From Petrachloros mirabilis ULC683 (GTDB taxonomy: Bacteria > Cyanobacteriota > Cyanobacteriia > Thermosynechococcales > Thermosynechococcaceae), in NCBI RefSeq assembly GCF_009939295.1, contig NZ_WVIC01000026.1, positions 1 through 64,000 of the forward strand: DNA of 64,000 nucleotides. Direction: 5' to 3'. Under the pieces are notes generated by a model that worked only from the letters and a program-made list of their open reading frames with translations, was not told where the DNA came from and ran no database searches. Position 1 is the stretch's first letter. Each line of letters begins with the position of its first letter. Positions 54,652 to 63,312 of this stretch are shown in pieces. Both the position numbers and the translations under genes were made by a program.

Positions 54652-55284
54652 AGGTTTGCTGGAGATAAGCGATCAAGAGCGCGGAGGGATGTTCCCGGCT
54701 CCCCTCTCCCACTCTGGGAGAGGGGTTGGGGGTGAGGGTCTTAAAGATTTGTCAGTCAATCAGGTGTTTGAGCCAGAGAACTTATGCCAGGGGTGTTGGC
54801 CAAGTTCCCTATAATTTACGTCTTAGCATTGATTGAGAGAATTCTGTTGATCAATGTATTGAATTTATAGTTTGAAATTGGAATTCAGTTGCCTGGAGTG
54901 TGGATCTTTAGTGAGCTTGGTCGATGTGCTCTAAGGCTAACTTATCGCTCCTATTGTCTGGAAACAAGCGTCGGATTTTTGCCCAGAGTGGCAAAAATGA
55001 CTCGCCATTCTTTTCCCGGGGTGGGGAGAGCGAAGACGCTACAGCCTCGGGAGATGATGGTGTAATCGAGGCTTGTGCTGGCCTTTGGCGAGTGCAAACA
55101 CTTGAATCAGCAAGGTTATAATGCCCATGGCTCTGAGGAAGACTCTTGAGTCACCAAAACCGATGTTTCTTGGTCTTTTGGGGGATCGACGGGTCCCCCA
55201 TGAGCATGGGTCAGCCGCGTAAGTGATTGATTCCGAGCCAAGAGAATGTCACAATTCTCAACATGCTGTTGCTGCTTCATGGTT
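54652..55284. other. 633-bp gap between topA and ndhB with a dispersed repeat
   Basis: About 54701-54763 contains CCCCTCTCCCACTCTGGGAG, GGGGTTGGGGGTGAGGG and TTTGTCAGTCAATCAG, shared with 46161-46215. Near 55181-55200, GGGGGATCGACGGGTCCCCC is a short hairpin. The rest should include the ndhB promoter. No gene is supported. Confidence 0.45.
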
Positions 55285-56880
55285 ATGGATGTTGCCAATC
55301 TCGCCAGTCAGTTAAACGCCGGAGCAATTTTGCCAGAGGGGGCAGTCATTCTGACCCTTATGGTTGTTTTGATTGGGGAGCTGGCGCTGGGACGGGCGTC
55401 GGCTGCACGTTGGACGCCCTATGTTGCGATCGCAGGTCTCTTGCTATCCGTGGGGCTGCTGTGCTTGCAGTGGGATCTGACCCCCACCCTCTCGTTTTTG
55501 GGTAGCTTTAACGCCGACAAGCTCAGCATTGTGTTGCGGTCGATTATTGCCCTGTCTACCCTAGTCACCATTTTGATGTCGATTCGCTATGTAGAGCAGG
55601 CCGGTAGCTCCATTGGCGAATTCATGACGATTTTGCTGTCTGCCACCGTAGGTGGCATGTTCCTCTGCGGGGCTGAGGAACTGACCATGATTTTTGTCTC
55701 CTTGGAAACCCTCAGTATTGCCTCCTACCTGCTGACGGGCTACATGAAGCGTGATCCCCGCTCCAATGAGGCCGCGCTGAAATACTTGTTAATTGGAGCC
55801 GCCAGTTCAGCGGTGTTTCTTTACGGGCTGTCCTTGCTCTACGGACTCTCTGGGGGAGAAACCCACCTCAGCGCCATTGCCAACGCGTTGGCTCAAGGCA
55901 CTAATCACCTAGGATTGTTGATTGCCCTGGTATTCGTGATTGCTGGGATCAGCTTCAAAATTGCCGCTGTCCCCTTCCACCAGTGGACTCCCGATGTCTA
56001 TGAAGGAGCACCTACCCCGGTCGTAGCTTTTCTGTCGGTGGGGTCTAAGGCGGCTGGCTTTGCCCTGGCGATTCGGCTCTTGACCCAAGCCTTCCCAGCA
56101 GTCGTAGAGCAGTGGCAATTTATCTTTACGGCTTTGGCAATTCTGAGCATGGTGCTGGGGAACGTCGTGGCCATTGCCCAAACCAGCATGAAGCGGATGC
56201 TGGCCTATTCTTCCATTGGTCAGGCAGGCTTCGTGATGATTGGCTTTGTGATTGGCACCGAGGCCGGGTATGCCAGCATGATTTTCTATCTGCTGATTTA
56301 TCTGTTCATGAATCTAGGAGCCTTTACCTGTATCATCTTGTTCGCACTGCGCACCGGCACCGACCAAATTAGTGAATATGCGGGGCTGTACCAAAAAGAT
56401 CCCCTGCTCACCCTAGCCCTGAGCCTGTGCCTATTGTCACTGGGTGGCATTCCCCCCCTGGCAGGCTTCTTTGGCAAAATCTATCTCTTCTGGGCTGGCT
56501 GGCAAGCCGGGGCTTATGGCCTGGTGATTTTGGGTCTGGTGACCAGCGTCATTTCTATCTACTACTACATCCGAGTGGTGAAGATGATGGTGGTCAAAGA
56601 ACCCCAGGAAATGTCCGATGTGGTGCTAAATTATCCCGCTATTAATTGGACTCCTTTGGGGATGCGACCTTTACAGGTGGGCTTGTTTGTTACCCTGATT
56701 GCCACCTCAATTGCAGGCATTCTTTCTAACCCGCTGTTTACCCTGGTGAATAATGCCGTGGTTGAGGTGCCCCATCTGCAAACGGCCAACGCTGCGAAAA
56801 CCCCCATGGCCATCCTGCCGACGACGACACCAGAGCTGCCTGCGCCCTTGGTCAGCAACTCAGATTCTACGGCACTGTAG
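55285..56880 (+). CDS. ndhB: NAD(P)H-quinone oxidoreductase subunit 2 (NdhB)
   Basis: A 531-residue proton-channel subunit of the photosynthetic NDH-1 complex, started at ATG 55285 ([19 protein letters not shown]) because the upstream 13 codons are not conserved. It has about 14 membrane helices. Antiporter-like marks include [31 protein letters not shown] and the key [17 protein letters not shown] segment, plus [19 protein letters not shown]. The complex serves respiratory and cyclic electron flow and CO2 uptake in the thylakoid. rsmB follows after 12 bp. Confidence 0.96.
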   Translation: MDVANLASQLNAGAILPEGAVILTLMVVLIGELALGRASAARWTPYVAIAGLLLSVGLLCLQWDLTPTLSFLGSFNADKLSIVLRSIIALSTLVTILMSIRYVEQAGSSIGEFMTILLSATVGGMFLCGAEELTMIFVSLETLSIASYLLTGYMKRDPRSNEAALKYLLIGAASSAVFLYGLSLLYGLSGGETHLSAIANALAQGTNHLGLLIALVFVIAGISFKIAAVPFHQWTPDVYEGAPTPVVAFLSVGSKAAGFALAIRLLTQAFPAVVEQWQFIFTALAILSMVLGNVVAIAQTSMKRMLAYSSIGQAGFVMIGFVIGTEAGYASMIFYLLIYLFMNLGAFTCIILFALRTGTDQISEYAGLYQKDPLLTLALSLCLLSLGGIPPLAGFFGKIYLFWAGWQAGAYGLVILGLVTSVISIYYYIRVVKMMVVKEPQEMSDVVLNYPAINWTPLGMRPLQVGLFVTLIATSIAGILSNPLFTLVNNAVVEVPHLQTANAAKTPMAILPTTTPELPAPLVSNSDSTAL

Positions 56881-56892
56881 CGAGTTCTTCTT

Positions 56893-58227
56893 TTGACTCT
56901 GGCTCGACAAGTCGCCTTTCTGGCGCTTCAGGATGTTCACCGGGGAGCCTATGCTGATGTTGCCCTAAATCGGCGCTTGCCCGCTGACCTTTCAGACCTG
57001 GATCGGCGACTGGTGACCGAGTTGGTCTATGGTGCTGTGCGCCGCCTCCGCACCCTGGATGCGCTGATGGATCAACTGGCCAAAAAACCTGCCTTGCAGC
57101 AGCCCCCCAATCTGCGCACGATTTTGCACTTGGGGTTGTATCAACTCCGCTACCTAGACCATATCCCAGCAGCAGCGGCTATTCACACGACGGTCGATCT
57201 AGCCAAACAAAATCATTTGGCTGGGCTGAGTGGATTGGTCAATGGGGTGCTGCGTGCTTACCAGCGGCAAACCCAACAGGGCGATCCCCTGGGTCTGCCC
57301 AGTGACCCCATGGCTCGCTTAGGGGTGCTGCATAGTTACCCCGACTGGGTGATTCAAGTTTGGCACGATCAGCTAGGACTCGCTGCCACTGAGCAGCTCT
57401 GTTGCTACGGCAATCAATCCCCAACCCTGGATCTGCGCATCAATTCCCTGCGCGCAGATCGTGACCAGGTTCAAGCCTGTTTAGCGGCAGTGGGAGTCAG
57501 TGGAGCCCCCCTGCCCGGATTACCCCAGGCGCTCCGGATTACAGAGCACTCGGGCGCCATTCAGAAGTTGCCCGGATTTGAGGCGGGGTGGTGGACGGTG
57601 CAGGAGGCCAGTGCTCAATTGGTTGGGCATGTTCTCAATCCTCAGCCCGGAGAAACAGTCTTAGATCTGTGTGCGGCTCCGGGCGGCAAAACCACCCACT
57701 TGGCCGAGCTGATGCAGGGGCAGGGGACGCTGTGGGGATGCGATCGCACCCCCTCTCGTCTGCGCAAACTAAAGCAAAACCTATCCCGACTCCAGATGCC
57801 CCAAGTTCAACTCTGGACCGGAGACAGTCGCCACCTCCCCGAAGAGATTCCATTGGCAGACGCTATTTTGCTAGATGCCCCTTGCTCAGGTCTAGGCACC
57901 CTGCATCGCCATGCTGATGCCCGCTGGCGACAAACCCCTGCATCGGTGCAAACCCTAGCCCAACTGCAACAGGAATTGCTCATAGCAGCAGCCCAGCACA
58001 CACGTCCTACGGGTCGGATTGTGTATGCCACCTGTACCCTGCATCCCCAGGAAAATGAGGCGGTAATTCAACAATTTTTGGCCACTCACCCCGACTGGAA
58101 ACTCACGCCCCCCTCCTCAGGCTTAGTGCCTACCCATTGGATTGCACCTGCAGGGTGGATCAAAATCTGGCCTCAAGCCCATAATATGGACGGCTTTTTT
58201 GTGGCGCAGCTCTGCCGAAATTGCTAG
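56893..58227 (+). CDS. rsmB: 16S rRNA (cytosine(967)-C(5))-methyltransferase
   Basis: A 444-residue RsmB/Sun. An N-terminal NusB-like domain (about residues 1-135) precedes the SAM-dependent RNA methyltransferase. SAM-binding VLDLCAAPGGKTTHLAEL is followed by Cys331 in LLDAPCSGLGTLHRHADARW and Cys381 in YATCTLHPQENEAV, the nucleophile and release cysteines. Start is TTG at 56893, 12 bp after ndhB, without a good Shine-Dalgarno; the open frame has no better ATG nearby. Co-transcription with ndhB is plausible. Confidence 0.93.
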   Translation: MTLARQVAFLALQDVHRGAYADVALNRRLPADLSDLDRRLVTELVYGAVRRLRTLDALMDQLAKKPALQQPPNLRTILHLGLYQLRYLDHIPAAAAIHTTVDLAKQNHLAGLSGLVNGVLRAYQRQTQQGDPLGLPSDPMARLGVLHSYPDWVIQVWHDQLGLAATEQLCCYGNQSPTLDLRINSLRADRDQVQACLAAVGVSGAPLPGLPQALRITEHSGAIQKLPGFEAGWWTVQEASAQLVGHVLNPQPGETVLDLCAAPGGKTTHLAELMQGQGTLWGCDRTPSRLRKLKQNLSRLQMPQVQLWTGDSRHLPEEIPLADAILLDAPCSGLGTLHRHADARWRQTPASVQTLAQLQQELLIAAAQHTRPTGRIVYATCTLHPQENEAVIQQFLATHPDWKLTPPSSGLVPTHWIAPAGWIKIWPQAHNMDGFFVAQLCRNC

Positions 58228-58292
58228 ATTTCGGCTATGACCTGTTGCGTGGCTCGGCTCACTGATTACGGGGGACGGGGTTTTAATGTCCC

Positions 58293-58319
58293 TTGAGCGT
58301 GGGTTAGGCATGTTATGAT
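58293..58319 (+). promoter_or_regulatory. Possible promoter of the tRNA pair
   Basis: TTGAGC (58293-58298) and TATGAT (58314-58319) with a short 15-bp spacer, about 77 bp upstream of tRNA-Cys. Spacing is below optimum, so support is modest. Confidence 0.3.
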
Positions 58320-58395
58320 ACTTAACTGCCATTCATTTCAGGGGACTGGGAATACGGGTTAACTCCTATTTCACCCTGGCAATGGAGCGTAGTCT

Positions 58396-58466
58396 GGCGG
58401 CATAGCCAAGTGGTAAGGCAGGGGCCTGCAAAGCCTTTACCCCCAGTTCGAATCTGGGTGCCGCCT
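58396..58466 (+). tRNA. tRNA-Cys (GCA)
   Basis: A 71-nt cloverleaf. Acceptor GGCGGCA pairs with TGCCGCC, the anticodon stem-loop gives anticodon GCA, and the T-arm CCCAG-TTCGAAT-CTGGG is intact. The discriminator base is U, a Cys identity element. CCA is not encoded. Confidence 0.95.
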
Positions 58467-58581
58467 TCGAGATTATCTCTCTTCAGAAGTCAAGCTGATT
58501 TGGACTCTAGGGTGTCAGATGAATTTTACTCAAATCCTTGACGATGAGACCGCTTTCAAGAGAAGATAGCATCTAGTGTTC

Positions 58582-58654
58582 GGGGTTATAGCTCAGTTGG
58601 TAGAGCACCTCAATGGCATTGAGGGGGTCAGCGGTTCGAATCCGCTTAACTCCA
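58582..58654 (+). tRNA. tRNA-Ala (GGC)
   Basis: A 73-nt cloverleaf. Acceptor GGGGTTA pairs with TAACTCC, including the G3-U70 wobble that identifies alanine tRNA. The anticodon loop gives GGC, and the T-arm contains GCGGTTCGAATCCGC. The discriminator is A. CCA is not encoded. It lies 115 bp after tRNA-Cys. Confidence 0.95.
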
Positions 58655-58705
58655 TTCTTGAATAACCCAATACCGTTCAAGAGGTCTGCTGGTACTACCG
58701 AGCCA

Positions 58706-58831
58706 ATGGCCAAACGAAACATTCAGCGACCACTAACTGAATCCATTGATGCTGTGGTGCGATCGCGATCCAATCGGTCAGCTTGGTTACGGCGGGGCAG
58801 ATCACTACCAAAATCTGTCATGACACAGTAA
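58706..58831 (+). CDS. Possible small basic protein (41 residues)
   Basis: ATG at 58706 opens a frame MAKRNIQRPLTESIDAVVRS... that ends PKSVMTQ, very rich in Arg and Ser. It sits 10 bp before the GNAT-like gene in the same direction. No family is recognised and the Shine-Dalgarno is poor; it could be a leader peptide or chance. Confidence 0.25.
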   Translation: MAKRNIQRPLTESIDAVVRSRSNRSAWLRRGRSLPKSVMTQ

Positions 58832-58841
58832 TCTCAAGCCT

Positions 58842-59987
58842 ATGAACATAGACACACTGCCAACAACCTTAAAAGTTTTGCCTGTAACCAGCGCCGCCGA
58901 GCAACGCCAGTTTCTGGGGGTTCCAGCTCGGGTCTACGCACAAGACCCATTGTGGGTACCCCCCCTAGAAGCGGAAGTGGCCAAGCAATTTCAAGCCAGC
59001 AATCCTTTTTTTGAATACGGCATCCTCCAGCAGTTCATTGCCGTGGTAGAGGGAAAAGCCCTAGGACGCATTGGGGCTGCCGTGAATCAGCGCTTGATTG
59101 ACCGCGAGGGCAAGGCTATCGGGTTATTTGGTTTTTTTGAATGTGTTGAAGATTTCGACATTGCCGCAGCCTTGATCGAAGCCGCTAGTGACTGGCTGCG
59201 CACCCAGGGGATGACCCAGGTTCGCGGGCCAATTGACCTCTCCACCCACAACCACTGCCTGTTTCTAGTAGATGGGTTTGATTCTGCGCCCTCTATGATG
59301 ATGCCCTACAATCCCCCATACTACCCCCAATTCATCGAGCAGCTCGGATTTGCCAAAGCCAAAGACGCCTATGCCTACGACCTGCCCCTCATCGATAGCA
59401 CCTTGATTCAAGAATTTGAGAAAGCCTACCGCATCGCCTCCAAAGCCGGGATTACCTTTCGACCCGTGCATACCAAAGGAGAAAGGTTTGAACAAGATTG
59501 TCGCAACCTCTATCGCCTGTTCACCAAAGCCTTTGCCAACAACTGGAGCTCCACCCCCCGCACCGAAGATGAGTTTTTAGAAGAGGCCAAAGGGTTAAAG
59601 TCGGTGGTCGATCCAGGTCTGTTTCCCGTTGCAGAGTATCAGGGCGAAATGGTGGGCTTTTTTATGGGATTGCCCAATTACAACCTGGTCTTCAAGCATC
59701 TGAACGGCAAGCTCAACTGGCTCGGCATTCTCAAGTTTCTGTGGTATCGCCGCACCATTGACCAGGCTCGGATGATTGCCCTCTGCGCACTGCCGGAGTA
59801 TCGGCGCAAAATGATTGCCCCTGCCTTAATTTATGTAGCCCATCGCCACGCCACCACCAAGACCCCCCCCTATCACAGCTCTGAGCTGTCCTGGGTGTTT
59901 GAAGACAACTGGCCGTCTCGCAAACTGATCGAAGCGTCGGGCGGTAAGATCTACAAGACCTATCGCATCTACGAAAAGGCGCTATGA
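58842..59987 (+). CDS. GNAT-superfamily-like protein
   Basis: A 381-residue protein that I recognise only as resembling GNAT-related cyanobacterial proteins. It has VPARVYAQDPLWVPPLEAEV at the N-terminus, then GRIGAAVNQRLIDREGKAIG and LFGFFECVEDFDIAAALIEA, like an acyl-CoA-binding N-acetyltransferase segment. A second half follows with FMGLPNYNLVFKHLNGKLNW and IALCALPEYRRKMIAPALIY, arguing for a duplicated GNAT fold. Substrate is unknown. The stop overlaps the next gene (ATGA), so the epimerase is coupled to it. Confidence 0.6.
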   Translation: MNIDTLPTTLKVLPVTSAAEQRQFLGVPARVYAQDPLWVPPLEAEVAKQFQASNPFFEYGILQQFIAVVEGKALGRIGAAVNQRLIDREGKAIGLFGFFECVEDFDIAAALIEAASDWLRTQGMTQVRGPIDLSTHNHCLFLVDGFDSAPSMMMPYNPPYYPQFIEQLGFAKAKDAYAYDLPLIDSTLIQEFEKAYRIASKAGITFRPVHTKGERFEQDCRNLYRLFTKAFANNWSSTPRTEDEFLEEAKGLKSVVDPGLFPVAEYQGEMVGFFMGLPNYNLVFKHLNGKLNWLGILKFLWYRRTIDQARMIALCALPEYRRKMIAPALIYVAHRHATTKTPPYHSSELSWVFEDNWPSRKLIEASGGKIYKTYRIYEKAL

Positions 59988-60934
59988 AAACCCTGGTAAC
60001 CGGAGCCAATGGCTTTACCGGTGCTCATCTCGTCCGAGCCCTCCTCCAGCGGGGTGATACCGTGGTGGGGTTTGTGCGCCAGTCTAGTGATCTATCTCGA
60101 CTGACGGAGCTGAGTTGTGAGTTGGCCTATGGCGACATTACCGATGTACCCGCTCTAGAAGCAGCCATGACCGGTGTAGACATTGTTTTTCACACGGCTG
60201 CCTATGTCGAATTGGGACTGGTAGACACTCAGCGCATGGAGCGTGTCAATGTCGGGGGTACCCAGGCTGTGCTGGTGGCAGCGCGGGCAGCAGGGGTATC
60301 TAAGCTGGTCTATTGCAGTACCATTGGCGTCTATGGCGATACCCAAGGGCGGGTGATTGATGAAACCTTTCAGCGACAGCAGCCTGATTTTTCCTCCGCC
60401 TATGATCGCACCAAATATCTGGCGCAGCAGGCCGTAGATGCAGCGGCTGCTGAGGGGTTTCATACCGTGAGTGTGATGCCCTCGGGTATCTTTGGTGCCG
60501 ATGATCCTCACTTCGGACCCGCAGTGCAGTTGTTTCTCAAGGGTCGGCTCAAGGTTTGGGCTGGGGGGGGGCGAATCACGGGGATTGTTCATGTGGATGA
60601 TCTGGTGCAGGCGATGCTTTTGGCAGCAGAGCGCGCTCAACCCGGTGATCACTACATCATCTCTGCGGGCGAACTCTCTACCCTGGAAATGTTTCAGTTT
60701 TTGGGGGAGCAGGTGGGCATTGCTCCGCCGAAAAATATCCCGGCAGTTTGGGTGAGGTTAGCGGGCAATCTCTTAGACCCCATTGGCAAGTTATTGAATT
60801 GGCAGCCCCCCATCAGCCGTGAGCGGGTGCATTATCTCTATGACCGCTGTGTGCGGGTCGATGCCAGCAAGGCTCGCCGAGAGCTGGGATGGCAACCCCG
60901 CTCTGTGCAAGACACTCTCAAGGATTTGATTTAG
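59984..60934 (+). CDS. NAD(P)-dependent epimerase/dehydratase (extended SDR)
   Basis: A 316-residue extended short-chain dehydrogenase. The cofactor loop GANGFTGAHLVRAL is at residues 7-20; catalytic Tyr140 and Lys144 are in YDRTKYLAQQA; STIGVYG provides the serine region. HVDDLVQAMLLA is a further family mark. It resembles dihydroflavonol-4-reductase-like and hopanoid-associated (HpnA-like) sugar epimerases. The start overlaps the GNAT-like stop by 4 bp, so they likely act in one pathway, possibly modification of a sugar or lipid; the substrate is not deducible. Confidence 0.88.
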   Translation: MKTLVTGANGFTGAHLVRALLQRGDTVVGFVRQSSDLSRLTELSCELAYGDITDVPALEAAMTGVDIVFHTAAYVELGLVDTQRMERVNVGGTQAVLVAARAAGVSKLVYCSTIGVYGDTQGRVIDETFQRQQPDFSSAYDRTKYLAQQAVDAAAAEGFHTVSVMPSGIFGADDPHFGPAVQLFLKGRLKVWAGGGRITGIVHVDDLVQAMLLAAERAQPGDHYIISAGELSTLEMFQFLGEQVGIAPPKNIPAVWVRLAGNLLDPIGKLLNWQPPISRERVHYLYDRCVRVDASKARRELGWQPRSVQDTLKDLI

Positions 60935-60992
60935 AGGGCTTGACCTCCCGCCATGCAAAAGACCTCTTCAAAAACAAGAGAAATTGTCAGGT

Positions 60993-61100
60993 TATAGCGG
61001 TTTACAGATTAATGGAGTACATGGGGTGCAGGGGGCACTGCCCCCTGCGTGGGGGTGGAACCCCCACACCCCGTACCTCACTCAGGTGAGAACCGCTATA
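60993..61100. repeat. 108-bp miniature element, copy D
   Basis: TATAGCGGTT and AACCGCTATA termini. Hairpin 1 centre is C (61038), hairpin 2 loop is GGA (61057-61059). Otherwise identical to copy A by my reading. It lies in the gap 60935-61569 with the transposase scrap. Confidence 0.9.
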
Positions 61101-61250
61101 ATCTGTTTTCAGCCTTTTGACGCTGGAATTCAATGTATTTTCCCAGTAAAGTCAAAACCCATCATTGACGAAATCGATCACGTCAGGAGTGCGTCAACAT
61201 TTAGCGAGAGAAAAATGAGAATAGAGAAGTCAGCCATAGAGGACTCCCCG

Positions 61251-61440
61251 ATGAAATCAGAAGAGCGCTCCTCAACTCAAAGCCCATGTTCGAGAGATCG
61301 CCAAACTACTCTATGCCGATGCCCAGACCAAAGACCTGTCCATGAGCAACCTCACTGAGATTGAAATAACCGTGCGCAGCCAACTACTGCAGCATGTCTT
61401 GCCCGACATCGGAATTTTTTTATCCTCAAATTTTTCCTGA
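61251..61440 (+). pseudogene. ISKra4-type transposase N-terminal remnant
   Basis: Frame 61255-61440 reads QLKAHVREIAKLLYADAQTK, then DLSMSNLTEIEITVRSQLLQ and HVLPDIGIFLS before a stop. This resembles the N-terminal helical region I recall for ISKra4-family transposases (xHVxxIAKxLY...IExTVRxQLL...PxIGxFF). An ATG at 61251 lies one base out of frame, so the start is also damaged. No DDE core follows. I see no clear terminal repeats, so the element is a dead fragment. Confidence 0.55.
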
Positions 61441-61569
61441 CGGAGCCCAGGCACATTTTTGCATTCCAGGTGAGGGTGCCAGGTGAGCATGATATAAGTG
61501 GGTGAAGCTTTAGAAACGTGGCAGATGCCACAACTAGACACGTTGTTCTGACATTAAGGCTAGTCGCTG

Positions 61570-63165
61570 ATGCGAGTACTGCTTCTCTATCCCCTCTTTC
61601 CCAAAAGCTTTTGGTCATTTGAGCGATCCCTGGAATTGGTAGGCCGCAAAGCTCTACTGCCCCCCCTGAGCTTAGTGACCGTGGCCGCCATGCTGCCGCA
61701 AACCTGGGAAATGAAGTTGGTGGATCGCAATGTTCAGGACTTAACTGAAGCCGACTGGGACGGGGTTGATTTGGTGATCTTGTCAGCCATGATTGTCCAG
61801 AAAGATGATTTTTTGGCGCAGATTCGTGATGCCAAGAGACGCGGAAAACGAGTAGCGGTGGGTGGCCCTTACCCAACAGCACTCCCTCAAGACGCCCAAA
61901 CTGCCGGAGTCGATTATTTAATTTTGGATGAGGGTGAAATGACCCTGCCCCTATTTCTCGAAGCCCTTGACCAGGGAGAAACCCATGGGGTGTTTCGGAG
62001 CACCGAGAAGCCCGATGTTACCCAAACCCCAGTGCCTCGCTATGACTTGCTGAAGTTTGATGCCTACGACAACATGGCGGTGCAGTTTTCGCGGGGCTGC
62101 CCCTTTCAGTGCGAGTTTTGCGACATCATTGTTCTCTATGGCCGCAAACCCCGCACTAAAGCGCCGTCGCAGCTCTTGGGCGAACTAGATGCCCTCCATA
62201 ACTTGGGTTGGCGCGGGGGTATTTTTCTGGTAGATGACAACTTTATTGGCAACAAGCGCAACGTCAAGCTGCTGCTGCAAGACTTAAAAGTTTGGCAACG
62301 CGAACATCAATACCCCTTCGGATTTATTACAGAAGCCTCTGTTGACCTAGCCGATGACTCAGAGCTAATGGAGTTGATGCTGGACTGCAACTTTGGCACC
62401 GTGTTTTTGGGTATCGAAACTCCAGACGAAGACAGTCTTGCCCTGACCAAAAAATTTCAAAATACCCGGAACCCGCTGGTGGAGTCGGTCGCTAAAATCA
62501 ACGCAGCCGGACTGCGAATTATTGCCGGATTTATCATCGGATTTGATGGCGAGAAAGTAGGTGCAGGGGAGCGGGTGATTCGCTTTGTGGAGCAAACCAA
62601 TTTGCCCATGCCGCTCTTTAGTATGTTGCAGGCTCTTCCAGATACAGCCCTTTGGCATCGACTCAAAAAAGAAGGTCGCCTTCTGGATGAGTCGAAAGTA
62701 GGGAACCTGAATCAAACCACCCTCTTGAATTTCATTCCTACCCGCCCGATTGAAGACATTGCCCGTGAGTATGTGACTTCGTTTTGGGAGTTGTATGACC
62801 CCGGGCGCTATTTAGATCGCACCTATCGGCACTTTATGACCATGGGCAAACCGCACTGTAAGCCTGCCATTGGCAATGTGAATCTGAAATTGGTGCAAGG
62901 AATTCTGAAATTGTTCTGGCGACAAGGAGTCTGGCGCAAAACCCGCTGGAAATTTTGGCATCACCTATTCAGTCTGCTCCAACACAACCCTGGCGTGTGG
63001 AATCGCTATCTGGCTACTTGCGCCTATGCAGAGCATTTCTTGGAATATCGCCAGTTGGTTCGAGACCAAATTGAGGCGCAGTTGCAAGAATTTTTAGCGG
63101 TTCAGTCTCGGGTTGAAGCGCAGAATGCCTCCCTTGAGGCTGAACTGCGAGAACCGGTGGCCTAA
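61570..63165 (+). CDS. B12-binding domain radical SAM protein (DUF4070)
   Basis: A 531-residue enzyme. The N-terminal cobalamin-binding Rossmann-like domain (about residues 1-140) carries GGPYPTALPQDAQTAG. The radical SAM core has Cys177, Cys181 and Cys184 in SRGCPFQCEFCDIIVLYGRK for the 4Fe-4S cluster. FITEASVDLADDSELMELML and FLGIETPDEDSLALTKKFQN follow, with a DUF4070 C-terminal region (about 370-500). Class B methylases such as HpnP (hopanoid C-2 methylase) share this layout, but the substrate here is unknown. It stands alone and ends at a hairpin. Confidence 0.9.
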   Translation: MRVLLLYPLFPKSFWSFERSLELVGRKALLPPLSLVTVAAMLPQTWEMKLVDRNVQDLTEADWDGVDLVILSAMIVQKDDFLAQIRDAKRRGKRVAVGGPYPTALPQDAQTAGVDYLILDEGEMTLPLFLEALDQGETHGVFRSTEKPDVTQTPVPRYDLLKFDAYDNMAVQFSRGCPFQCEFCDIIVLYGRKPRTKAPSQLLGELDALHNLGWRGGIFLVDDNFIGNKRNVKLLLQDLKVWQREHQYPFGFITEASVDLADDSELMELMLDCNFGTVFLGIETPDEDSLALTKKFQNTRNPLVESVAKINAAGLRIIAGFIIGFDGEKVGAGERVIRFVEQTNLPMPLFSMLQALPDTALWHRLKKEGRLLDESKVGNLNQTTLLNFIPTRPIEDIAREYVTSFWELYDPGRYLDRTYRHFMTMGKPHCKPAIGNVNLKLVQGILKLFWRQGVWRKTRWKFWHHLFSLLQHNPGVWNRYLATCAYAEHFLEYRQLVRDQIEAQLQEFLAVQSRVEAQNASLEAELREPVA

Positions 63166-63229
63166 CCTTTACGTTTTCAATCAAAGTGTAGATTGAGGTT
63201 AGGTTAAAGAAAAATTATAGCCTGGTTAA

Positions 63230-63256
63230 GCCCTGGTGGACAGGTTCCACCAGGGC
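63230..63256 (+). terminator. Hairpin after the radical SAM gene
   Basis: Perfect 11-bp arms GCCCTGGTGGA (63230-63240) and TCCACCAGGGC (63246-63256) with a 5-base loop, 65 bp after the stop. There is no run of T beyond it, so termination would be weak or the structure serves as a 3' end processing element. Confidence 0.6.
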
Positions 63257-63312
63257 ATCCAGAGTGCTAGAGTTGTTCTTGATTTCTATTCTTTGGCGAC
63301 TTAGGCTCGGTT

